A DNA stretch of 64,000 nt from Peronospora farinosa (Eukaryota > Oomycota > Peronosporomycetes > Peronosporales > Peronosporaceae): assembly GCA_947646735.1 (NCBI GenBank), contig CANTFK010000139.1, forward strand, positions 1-64,000, written 5' to 3'. A program made the translations under genes and the position numbers. Numbering within the stretch: position 1 is the first letter of the stretch; every line of letters starts with the position of its first letter. Under the pieces are notes generated by a model. It was not told the DNA's origin and ran no database searches. It worked only from the letters and a program-made list of their open reading frames with translations. This document shows, one piece after another, positions 10,558-20,695 of the stretch.

Positions 10558-12097
10558 CAATCCCGAAAGATGAACAATGAGTCCGATGTGGAAAACGAGG
10601 GAGAATTTTCGACGGAAAGTGAAGAGGTGAAGCTGGAGAGTCCAACATATTATCATGAAAGTGGCGAGTTGTATGCCGAAGATGTAGATCAACACATGGC
10701 AGTTTTGCCAGAAATTGGTCCATCTACAGCCGAAGTCACAATTGATGATATACAAGTGGGCGATCCGGGAGTTCCCCTAACTGAAGACCAAGAAGGATTA
10801 CGATAACTGATTTGGAAGAGTCGTCATTTGCTTATCGGCAAAGGAAATGCCTTACCTCTAGCGGCACGTGGAGCTGTATGTGATATAGATGTTGGTGAAG
10901 CACATCCGATCGCACAACGGGTGCGACCAGTCGCGCCTAAATTTCGTGAGAAGTTAGCTGACCTAATCAAGGGATTATTATCAGCTAAAATCATTCGACC
11001 ATCGACTTCACCATGGTCCTCGCCAATTGTTGTGATCATTAAGAAGAACGGTGTCGACATCCTTTTGTGTATCGACTATCGACGGGTGAACCAACTGACG
11101 AGACTAATGGTTTATCCCATGCCTTTGATAAGCGAACTGCTACAAGATATGGACAAGGCGATGTGGTATTGCTCTCTGGATATGGCGAGCGGATTTTGGG
11201 TCGTGGAGATGACGGAGCGGGCAAGAATGATTTCTGCTTTTATCACACCGTCGGGTTTGTTTGAATGGTTGCGAATGCCGTTTGGGCTGAAAAAAAAAAC
11301 GCTCCACAGATTTATCAGCGACTTATAGACAATGCGTTGTATGGCTATCTGCTATCTCAAGATCGGCAAGAGTACGACTACGATCGGTGCAGAATCAACA
11401 GATTCGAGAGTCCCAAATACTGGATCGCCAAGATTGATTGACGTGTTTTCAGAGGGAGAACCGGATACCAGCCAGAATCCCTCTGTGCTTGGTAGAAGAT
11501 CATATATCGATGACATACTGATTCCCGATACGTCGTGGACCTCCTTATATGATAAGGTGAAACGATTGCTAGAGGCATGCAATGAATGGAATCTGTCGAT
11601 AAGCCTGGCTAAAAGTTTTTGGGGACGACGAAAGGTGAATTACTTGGGACATCAAGTTTCACTCGCTGGAATAGAGGCACATCCAAAAGATCTAGGATCA
11701 CTTGTGAATATCCCATTCCCAAAGACATTACGATCGATGCAATCTTTTCAAGGGAGTTTGAATTACTATAGCCGATTTATCGAGGATTTTGCGATTTACG
11801 CGTCGGTGTTGTACGAATTACGGGAAGCAGATTTCCATGAAATCCGCCGTTTGGATAAGGTGAATACACTGGCTAAAAATGTTGGAGGGAGTAACGATGG
11901 TGACTGGCAAGAAACGAATCAACCTAATCCAGATCGAGACCCTGATACAGGGGGCGAGTCCAGATCGAGAAGGTCGGACTCAGTGGGAAAAATCGATGAT
12001 CGCGTTCACTATGTTGAAAGCCAAGATTGCAAATACTCCGATTCTCAAGCACTTCGATCCAGATCGACCTCCAGTTATTGTTGTTTACGCAAGTAAA

Positions 12098-12475
12098 ATG
12101 AGAATATTTACAGATACACCTTTAGTTCAAAAAGCTAGAGAAAGTTTAAAAATTAATCAATATATAAAAAGTTCATCAGAGCGCCGGAAACTCTTTCATA
12201 AAATTCCATTAATTTTTCACGCTCCTCAAAACCCCAAAAATAAGGTGTCATAGCCCCTACATCTAAGGCATGACAACAAACAGCTAATAAATGATTTAAT
12301 AGGAAAAGGTTTATTATTAAAAAATGAAATTTTTTTTCAAAAAGCAGGAAAAAAAAGTAAAAAATAATTAAATATGATACAAAAAAATATCGTTTAACTG
12401 AAATGTTAAAACAAGGCTTAAATAAACCCTTATCCTTTTGGATAGCGAAAGTAAAAAAAGGTCAAATTTTATAAA
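12098..12475. other. Nuclear insert of mitochondrial DNA (NUMT) with an nad7 fragment
   Basis: This AT-rich block separates pol codons AAA (12095-12097) and TGG (12476-12478), which are adjacent in copy 2. On the minus strand 12185-12298 encodes [17 protein letters not shown] and [17 protein letters not shown], a highly conserved stretch of NADH dehydrogenase subunit 7 (nad7), which oomycetes encode in mtDNA. The flanking parts (12098-12180; 12300-12475, the latter containing a plus-strand frame ending KVKKGQIL and a stop) have the same base composition and look mitochondrial but I cannot name them. The nad7 part stops abruptly at both ends, so the block is probably two or three joined fragments. 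Confidence 0.85.
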
Positions 12476-15323
12476 TGGGCGGTTTCAGCAGCTTTGCTGC
12501 AGGAATTTGATGGCATATATTGGCCGGTAACATTTTCAAGTCGGACGTTGAAGCCGAATGAAATAAATTACGGGATGGTTGAGAAAGAAGTTCTAGCACT
12601 TCTCCGGATTTTGGATACATGCTATGCTATGCTAGTCTCGCGATAGATAAAGGTTTTTACGCGTTATTCAACGCTGGCCTGGCTAGTACAATCCTCCGGT
12701 CTTAATGGAAGACTAGGGAGGTGGGCTGCATTATTATCGACTTGGACGTTGGAGATTAAGAAATGCGAGAAAGGAGAGGACGAAATACTTGGATCTTTGG
12801 CGGCAAGTATAACGCCCCGTGAAGAAGTCGATGAGGTACTAATTGCGATCGATCCCCGGAAACAGCCAAGAAGGACTATAAATATGCCTCCTCCTACGGT
12901 AGGAAAGACGGAAAGTCTTTTGGTCGTCAGTTTCGATGGATCGGCACGAGTAAAACGTAAAGGTGGAGCTTATAGTGCTATTGTGTGGCAATTACCAGAG
13001 TGGACAATTTTGGAGGCAGTTTCCAAATATTCAACGGATCTAACAGTGAATGAAGCAGAATACAACGGCATGTTGCTGGGTTTTGAATTACTCACACACC
13101 AGGACAGGGGACGAGTTATAATTTGTGGAGACTCGAATTTGGTGATACGGCAAATGCGTGGTGAAATTGATTGTAAGGCACCAGGTCTGCAATTATTGCG
13201 ACATAAAGCGTTGGAGAAATTGCGGTCGTGGCCTGCTCATGAGTTTCTACATATGAAACGCGATTGGAATCAGAGCGCCGATCGATTGGCTAGTATCGCA
13301 TTGCAACGAGAAGAGGGGGCGAGCGTGATTACGGATGAGGATCGCCGAGATTTAATTACGCTTAATCGGTTGGATGAATCGCTAAAGCCTCAAGAGACCA
13401 AGTCAGTGGTTAAAGTGGCGGCGATCGCTCGATCACCACGCAGAAAACGTCGACAACCAAAGATTTTGCAGGAAGAAATGGTGCAGCAGATGAGAAGTGA
13501 TCGCATACAGCGTGCCCAAGACGAAGAACGCTGGATCGCTAATCTGAAGGCATATTTGGTCGGAGACATTTCAACATTGACGGTCGAGGAAGCGAAATCA
13601 TGTGCCAAGATGGCTAATGATTATGAAGTGGATGAAGATAATCTGTTATGTTTTTGCCCGGGAACCACAACGAAATCCGAAGATCGGAACGAAATCGCTC
13701 ATCTGGTGGTGCCCGAAAATCTGCAGCAAGATTTCCTGCATCATTATCATTCTAGTTTGGAAGGGGGTCACCAGGGGATTGGAAGAACCTACCAGCGGAT
13801 TAGAGCGCATTTTCACTGGAGGGGTTTGTATCGAAGTGTTCAACGCTATATGAATCAATGCACAGATTGTGAAAATGGAAAGGGACGTCCCGTGATTGAT
13901 GGAGAATCACCGGGGGATCTACAGTCTACCGATCCTTTCCAAATTATCTCCATGGATCACATACCGTCTCTGCCTAAATCGTTCAAAGGAAATACCGAAT
14001 TACTTATCTGGGTGGATTTATTTTCTGGCTACGTGATCGCCAAAGCAAGTTCGTCACGAACAGCCCAAACTATCGCTGAAAATTATGAAGAGTGTGTGTT
14101 CCGTCGTTTTGGTGCTAGTGAAGCAACACGTCATGACCGAGAGCCCGGGTTTATGTCGGATTTTTTTCGTGCGTTTAACCGAATTATTGGACAGAAGCAA
14201 AGGGCAAAGATGGCATATCGACCTCAAGCAAATGGAACTGCTGAGCGTATGGTGCAAACTCTGAATCGTGCATTAAAGATGTATGTCTCTGACGTGAATC
14301 AACAAGACTGGGATGAGTATGCCGAACGCCTAACTTTCGCGATTAATACCGCCCAAGATCGGGTGCGTGGCGAAACGCCATTTTTCTTGATTCATGGTTG
14401 GGACCCGCGATCTACGTTGGAAGCTACAACACCATTAGGGAGTACGAGGCGTCGAGATCGCGATCCACGTAGGTGGCGATATCATGTGCAGCGGCATTAT
14501 CAGCGGGCGAGAGAAGCAGGAAATGAGAGACTCAGGACTGAGATCCAAACACGTGCTGATCGCCACAATGAAGATCTCAAGCCTCACAAAATTGAACCAG
14601 GGGCGCAAGTCTGGTTATATTTGGATCGGGTGAAAGAAGGGTATGCTCGAAAGCTAGCACATATGTGGCATGGACCTTTTCGAGTAAAAGAAATGTGTGG
14701 AGATCACGCTGTCCGACTGGAGATTGCTGGTTAGCCATATCGATTATTTCCCGTCGTACATATATCCAAGTTGAAGAGAGTAAAGACGTTACCCGATCGT
14801 CCAAAAAAATTGCTGACGATCGAAGAAGAATATCGATTCGATTTTGATGAAGCGCTTTTGCCGGAAGATAGTTTTGAAGGTAATCTGGAAGATGATGAAT
14901 TCGAAGTGGAAAAGATTGTGGATGTACGGTCTGATAGAAAGACACGTTTTGGACGAGTACATAGACAGTTTAAAGTCTACTGGAAAGGTTATGCTAACCC
15001 ATCCTGGGTGGACGAAGCCGACTTAAATTGTGGTGCCCTATTGCGAGATTTTGAACGTGGCGAGATTAGCCGGAATCGTTTTGAAGCGATGCAATCACAT
15101 GAAGAGGGATCTGGTGGCTAACGAAGATCGAATGTTGGGGATGGTATAATATGCAAGAAGGTTGCATAGGGTGGTGGAAAGGAAATTTGTGCGTAATGAG
15201 TATGGCGATCGAAGGTCTGGAAGACGAGATCGCGGCTAAAGAAGGCCAGCCAAAGAAGACAATTTTAACGAAAAGGAGAAACAAAATGGAATTGTATTGA
15301 ACGATCAAGAAGTGTTATCGGAT

Positions 15324-17586
15324 CACGATTGCTGTCTGGGAAAAAAATTTACTGGATAAACGGGCGAGGGATTGAACCGGGGTGATCCGCGATTGAGGAC
15401 CGATATTGGTTCCGCCAAGGCTCCGCAGAATCCAATAACGACAGTGCAGTAATCAGATTGGGGATGTTTTTCTGCTTGCAATCCAAACCAGGATGCCATA
15501 CTGGTATTTCGGAAGACTGAGGGAAATGGAGGAAAAATGGATCCAACAAGATATCCAGATCGCAGTGCCCCATGATTATTCCCCAAAGAACGAATCGAAG
15601 TACTGTTTTCTACCGGGACCAGATCGTGATCGACGTTGTTTACGCTCCCGGTAAAACTTCGCCAAGTCTGGATCGCTTTCACGCTGCTCTTTCGATAGGT
15701 ACAACGGATGAGTTGATTCCCAAAGCGCTTGCCGGTGTCGATCTTCAAAATCAAGATAATGGACTTTTAGCTCGTCGAACCACCCAGTCATCGGAATTGA
15801 AACTGGAATGACCAAAGTATCAAGAGATTTCCATGGTTCCTGAGCATAAAGTGCTGCAATTTGCGCCGAAGTGACCAGCCTGGGCGTTTATAGTGAATCA
15901 GATGGCGGTATCTTGGATATAGTCAGTATGGGAAAAGGGTATCCTTTGGGCTTGGAAAGATGCTTGTACAAAAAGTCCACTTCCAACTCGGCCACGCAGG
16001 TGGAGCTAATTCTTCGGGCTGACCATGGCGCAACCTGAGCTGACGATCGAGGAATTCGTTTGCGATATCCAGGGATCCATTGATTTCGCGACTTCTGAGT
16101 AGCCGGTAGATCGGCGTACTCGTGTGGTAAAAGCAATATGTTGATCTTCTCACGGGATTCGCTGGTGAAGCTGACAGCACCCTCAGAATCACTAGAAGGT
16201 TCTCCAAAAAGATCCACTTTCGAAATTTTAGTCGACGCGGGTGGAGCAGGCGATGCTGAGAGTGACTCAGACGTGGAACTGGAGGTGTCGACATTGATCG
16301 GGGAACCAGGCGATCCAACGTGCGGGAAGACCCCAGTTGTCGAGCCACGACGTCTAGAAGAAGAACGCGATCCAGATAGGGCTGCAAGCAGGGAATCTCC
16401 AGAATCAAAAATTTCTTCGTCGTCACTCGACTCGGAGGGAGGGGGCGTAGGAATCGATTTCTTGTTTTTCCTTTTCGGAGGTGTGGGAATTTTCTTCTTC
16501 CCTTTCGACTTCGAAGGGGCGGCAGGCTTTTTCCGTGGTTTTGCTGAACTTTGGAAGCATCCGGATCACGATTTTTAGATCCGACAGATCGGGCTGGTAC
16601 AGTGGAACTAGCCGATTTAGCGGATAGTGCTGGTACATTTCTCTGGATCGATGGAATTTGCCTTGGATGGAGGCAGGCGGGCCCGAAGAAGAAGAGCCAA
16701 CGGCTCGAGGACGTTTGGGTGGAAGTTCGACCGCTGATGGGGACGAAGACCGTTTGCTTTTTCGGGACGCCGAGCTATCTGGTCCAGGAGGATCAGCTTG
16801 GATGATTGGGAGTGATCCAGAAGCTAGCTGGGCTAAATAGGATCGATGTGCATCCCGATCGTGGACGGCCTGATCGCGTTCCATTTCCCGATCCAAGATT
16901 TTTCGCCGTAGCTGATCCAAAGAGACATCTTTACGAAGATTCTCATTTTCAAGATCATCATGGGTGGCTTGTAGTGTATCCAGACGATCCTGGAAAGAAG
17001 CTAGCTGGATCTGGAACTGATCCTTCAAGACGGCCATTTCTCGTCGGTGTCTCTCCTGCGCATGCTGATTCGCCGTGTTTTCTTTGAGTAAAGCGGTTTT
17101 CAAACTCGCAATCTCTTGAGATTGATCCTCTCGCAGGCCCAGTTCATCTTCAAACTCTTGGGTTTTCTGGATCGCAGTGCCGTAACGTTCCTGAAGCCGC
17201 TTGTAGCCATCCAAGACGAATTTGGACAGAGGAGGTGCTAATTTCCGGAAGGATTGCAATTCACGTTCCAACCGAGTAGAGCGCACTTCTTGCTCTCGTA
17301 GAGCATCTTCCAAGGAACGATAACTGTCCACGACGGCAGTTTGGGCGTCCAAACGATGGTATAATGCCGCGATTGACGACTCCAAGGTATGACGATCCAC
17401 CACGGGCGGGAATTCTACGCGAGTAGAAGAGAGCAAAATCCGCGATCCGGAAGAATGTTTCATAGGCGGATCGGATGTCAGGCGAGACTTTCCAGGTCTC
17501 GAGACAGCTGAAGAGCTTGCAGATACGACGGAATCGGAACCATCCCGGCTAACAGGGGAAGCGGCCGAAGACGAAGAAGAAGACAT
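15324..17586 (-). pseudogene. Antisense coiled-coil gene carried between pol and 3' LTR
   Basis: On the minus strand an ATG at 17586 opens a frame to 16423: a Ser-rich start, then a long heptad-rich coiled coil (about residues 75-260 from this start; LERELQSF, HRREMAVLKDQF, DQLRRKILDREMERD), then a Ser/Pro/Lys-rich tail with SRKSKRSSS. Further open stretches in shifted frames (15888-16426, 15576-15815, 15323-15754) keep protein-like composition and suggest a protein of roughly 700 residues broken by a few frameshifts. Copy 2 lacks this block: its sequence runs from the pol tail straight to the polypurine tract. Antisense ORFs before the 3' LTR are known in some plant Ty3/Gypsy lineages. I do not recognise this family and assign no function. 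Confidence 0.6.
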
Positions 17587-17667
17587 GAGGATGGCTGGGG
17601 CAATTAATTTGGATGCGATGCACAGTCTGGCCAACACTGTATGCCAGCTAACAGTGCAGGGGGCGAT

Positions 17668-19075
17668 TGTGAAAGCGCGGCTAAACAAATTTCGTGGAGT
17701 GGAGATCGCGATCCAAATTATGTGGACCACACACCCAGGATCGAGCGCGATCCGACTCAGAACCGCGATCCGACTCAGAACCGCGATCCGACGCGGAACC
17801 GCGATCCAAGACTGAGCGCGATCCGACTCAGAACCGCGATCCGACTAAGAGCCGCGATCCAAGACTGGAGCGCGATCCAAGACTGAGCGCGATCCTAGAC
17901 TGAGACGCGATCCAAGGTAAACCGCGATCCGACTCAGAACCGCGATCCAAGACTGAGCGCGATCCGAGCTCAGAACCGCGATCCGACTCAGAACCGCGAT
18001 CCGAGGCTGAACGCGATCCAAGGCTGAGCGCGATCCGACTCAGAACCGCGATCCGAATCAGAACCGCGATCCAAGACTGACCGCGATCCTAGACTGAGCG
18101 CGATCCAAGGTAAACCGCGATCCGACTCAGAACCGCGATCCAAGACTGAGCGCGATCCAAGGTAGAACCGCGATCCGACTCAGAATCGCGATCCGACTCA
18201 GAATCGCGATCCGACTCAGAACCGCGATCCGAATCAGAACCGCGATCCGACTCAGAACCGCGATCCGAATCAGAACCGCGATCCAACTTAGATCGCGATC
18301 CAGTTCACAAGGATTACGCATTATGGATCGACCGCGATCCTGAGCTGACACGCGATCTGATTCGGATCGCGATCCAAGGATAAGGCAAGATCGCCGATGG
18401 ATCGGGATGGCAAAGGCATTTGGGGTGGACCACATATCGAGATCTGATTTTTCCTGAAAGGGTGACACGTGGTGATAGATCCGGGACTACAGATAGGCAG
18501 AATTGTAGGTTTCAAGTTCTGATTGGTTAACACTAAACAGAGTTCAATTTTACTTCTAATACACGTGTCGACTTCTCTTCCGGGCTGGATTCTTTGGCCA
18601 CCCGACGTCTCGAAGAAGCCTACACACTACGCAAGTCATATCCCTGGATTGTTTGGCCAGGGATTGCAAGAACTCTCAGCACAACTCAACTGCGATCGGA
18701 CGCAGATAAAACACGTAGGTCAAGACGAAGCAAGTGCAGGAAGGATAAAGTGGTCAGAAGGTTCTGCTCATGTGGTCAGAAGATTCAAGCTTCGTTTTAT
18801 TGGATAATTGTGATCGATTGGGAAGATCACACCAAGTACTCGGTTTATCTTGTGAAGATTTCCACAAGATAACCAAACCTCCTATCCCTAACCCAATTAG
18901 GATCAACATCGACTCAAGTCCACCGAGAAGAGAGCAACCCGCCCTACCGACGGGTACACAAGGTGAGGAAGGCTATACACACGGAATCGGGGTACCCCCT
19001 CCGTTAGTCGGTCGTCCGGGCGCCAGTGGAGAGTTGGAATCGCATCAGCAATTTTGCGAGTCCCACTCCACCACA
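17668..19075 (+). repeat. 3' LTR of copy 1
   Basis: It starts TGTGAAAGCGCGGC after GCAGGGGGCGAT and ends CCACTCCACCACA. It matches the outer parts of the 5' LTR but contains only about 0.6 kb of GCGATCC satellite (about 17738-18300). Small indels (for example near 18860) separate it from the 5' LTR. It is followed by GTTG, the target duplication also seen at 1338-1341. Confidence 0.9.
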
Positions 19076-19833
19076 GTTGTTACCGCCGCGTCGAGCACCT
19101 TGGCTCGCGTCCTTCTGTTTGGTCCAGCACTTTTCCGATGTGTGCCTCAATTTTACACAGTACGTGCACTGACGAGGCTCGCGATCGCTACGATCGGCAC
19201 TGAACGCCTTGGCCGCGTCTTCAGTCTTCCCCGATGTCGTCTTTTCGCCTTGCCTCTTGACGTGCTCATTCGTACGACGTCTCGCGATCGCAGTTCCGCG
19301 CTGCTCATCTCCAAGTTAAGAACGACGTTCTCGTAGCTCTTGGGTAAGCTGCGCAACAAGCAGACCGCCACGTCTTCGTCCTCCATCTTGGCGCCGATGC
19401 TGGCAAGCTTCGCGTTGATGTTGAGGACTTCGTTGCAATGATGCATCACATTGCCGCCTTCCGCCATCTCCATACTGTAGAGCTGGCGCTTCAAATAGAT
19501 GCGCCCAGCCTTCTGCGATCCACCGTACAGCGTCTTCAATCGCGCCCACGCAACCCATGCCTTCTTACAGTCATCAACCACGTGATGATAATCAGCGTCC
19601 ATGTGGAGCAACATCAATCTGAACGCGATGTTGCTCGACTTGACGTAATCGTCCATGGCGCGAGAGTCCGCGAAGGTCGGCGTCGTATCTTGGTTGACTA
19701 CGTGCCACAACGACTTGGCGAGGAACACGCCACGCATGTAGCGATTTCAAGTCGTGTAGTTGTCTCCATCGAATCTGTCGATGGAGACCTTGGTGGACAC
19801 GTTTTGGGAAGCGGACATCGTACTTGGGCTCAT
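19076..19833 (-). pseudogene. gag: Ty1/Copia gag, broken
   Basis: ATG at 19831-19833 opens with VSIDRFDGDNYTT, typical of UBN2/Copia gag proteins. The expected Trp codon is TGA at 19747-19749. The frame then continues through [26 protein letters not shown] and LRSLPKSYE, shifts frame near 19290, and ends in a zinc knuckle [14 protein letters not shown] (C-x2-C-x4-H-x4-C, about 19123-19165) and a Gly/Arg/Asn-rich linker. At 19076 the Gypsy element cuts it; the frame resumes at 1337 going down. At least one nonsense change and one frameshift make it inactive. Confidence 0.88.
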
Positions 19834-19837
19834 CACC
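19823..19837 (-). promoter_or_regulatory. Copia primer-binding site resembling the tRNA-iMet anticodon arm complement
   Basis: On the minus strand, directly after the LTR end TTCCGTCA, the sequence is GGTGATGAGCCCAAG. Its complement, CTTGGGCTCATCACC, resembles the anticodon arm of initiator tRNA-Met around the CAU anticodon rather than a tRNA 3' end. Drosophila copia is known to prime from a tRNA-iMet half-molecule. The gag ATG lies inside this site. Confidence 0.55.
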
Positions 19838-20120
19838 TGACGGAAGATATAAGGCTTGGGCGAAAGAGCGAAGGAAGGCGAAGATAGTCTGCACTTGAGG
19901 GTGAAGACGACTTGAGCTGAAGATGGTTGATTGGAAAGTGATTGATTTATAGGTTGTTATTCTGCCTACTGATTTATATGTTGTCCACATATAAATCTTG
20001 TCTTCCTATCAACTTACTTCCATGTTTTCTTATTCTCCAATCATACGCGAGTAGCATTGGACCGGTTTCGGTAGACCGGCTCACGGTTACGAACCGTCGC
20101 TAAACCGATTATCTTCAACA
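19838..20120 (-). repeat. 5' LTR of the Copia element
   Basis: In minus orientation it runs TGTTGAAGATAATCGG...TTCCGTCA, 283 bp with TG/CA ends, placed directly before the gag start. It holds AT-rich TATA-like stretches (ATTTATATGTG, CATATAAATC). Host DNA follows at 20121 (CTCCT would be the right-hand target duplication). The 3' LTR is outside the window. Confidence 0.75.
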
Positions 20121-20695
20121 CTCCTGAGAAGCAACCTGATAATCGTTCAAGTCAGCATACATCTTGTAAATGACGGCGCAGCTCAAGGCATCGGACTGGC
20201 AACATTGGGACGTGAATAAAGAGCTGCTGGTCAGAATAACGGGCTTGCGGTTTGGAGCGGTAGGTTTGCTGCAGGAGGAACCTCGGCAGAAGGAGGCAAA
20301 ATTAAGAATGGATTGTATGGATTAGGAGGAGTTTATCTATCTATGACTGTGGTGTAGGAACGCTTTATCTGTACCTCCTGCATTGCTAGCATGTACCTCT
20401 TACGGCGCCAGCACGCACCTCTTGCATCGCCAGCATGTACCTCTTGCGTCGCTGCTTCTATATGCCAAATGACATCGTGTGCGGGTTAGGTGACCATGAT
20501 GGCGGAGAAGGCCGCCATTATCGTGTATAACGTCGAAGTCAAACGCACCTGTGTGCAAAAGCTAAGAACAGGGAAACCAGCTAGCGTTAAGAATCAATGA
20601 TAGTAAGTCAAGTCACCACTAATGCATCAAACGCATCTTTTTGTATGCTTTGAAAACTCAGCGCCGATTACAACGAATTACCCTAGACCATACTG
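20121..20695. other. Intergenic, with 22-bp minisatellite
   Basis: No gene is seen. Four direct 22-bp units (20368-20455; consensus TGTACCTCTTGCATCGCCAGCA) form a short minisatellite. The rest is unique sequence between the Copia LTR and the 3' end of the calnexin gene. Confidence 0.75.

Larger units (their letters stand above)
8858..15121 (+). pseudogene. pol: Gypsy pol: protease, RT, tandem RNase H, integrase, chromodomain, broken
   Basis: Entered by -1 frameshift. Protease has LFDSGAEVSIVD (about 9170-9205). A long spacer with DRDP repeats follows (10200-10560). RT shows CIDYRRVNQ, LDMASGFW, RMPFGLK and YIDD (10990-11520). A first RNase H-like region is degenerate and split by 378 bp of foreign DNA (12098-12475). 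A second RNase H (about 12920-13310) keeps FDGSA, NEAEY, GDSN and SADRLA. Integrase has the H-H-C-C finger (13742-13870), a D-D-E core (13955-14240, QANGTAER) and a GPF module near 14675. A chromodomain (14901-15063, VYWKGYANPSWVDEADL) ends it. Disabling changes: TAA 10804-10806, slippage in an A-run near 11290, and TAG 14732-14734 between integrase and chromodomain. Confidence 0.88.
1342..19075 (+). mobile_element. Ty3/Gypsy chromovirus-like LTR retrotransposon, copy 1 (nested in Copia)
   Basis: Complete but decayed element of 17.7 kb. Order: 5' LTR (1342-6552), primer-binding site, gag (6553-8857), -1 frameshift site, protease, RT, two RNase H modules, integrase and chromodomain (to 15121), an antisense gene (15324-17586), polypurine-like tract GCAGGGGGCGAT ending at 17667, and 3' LTR (17668-19075). 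The LTR ends are TGTG...CACA. GTTG occurs at 1338-1341 and 19076-19079, a 4-bp target duplication (5 bp if the boundary is shifted by one). The coding region carries at least three stops and several frameshifts, so this copy is not autonomous. Domain order protease-RT-RNase H-integrase defines Ty3/Gypsy; the C-terminal chromodomain points to the chromovirus branch. Confidence 0.92.

Noticed and set aside
12098..12475. AT-rich block as an intron of pol
   Set aside because: No convincing GT-AG ends, length and composition unlike local introns, and it encodes a conserved nad7 segment on the other strand.
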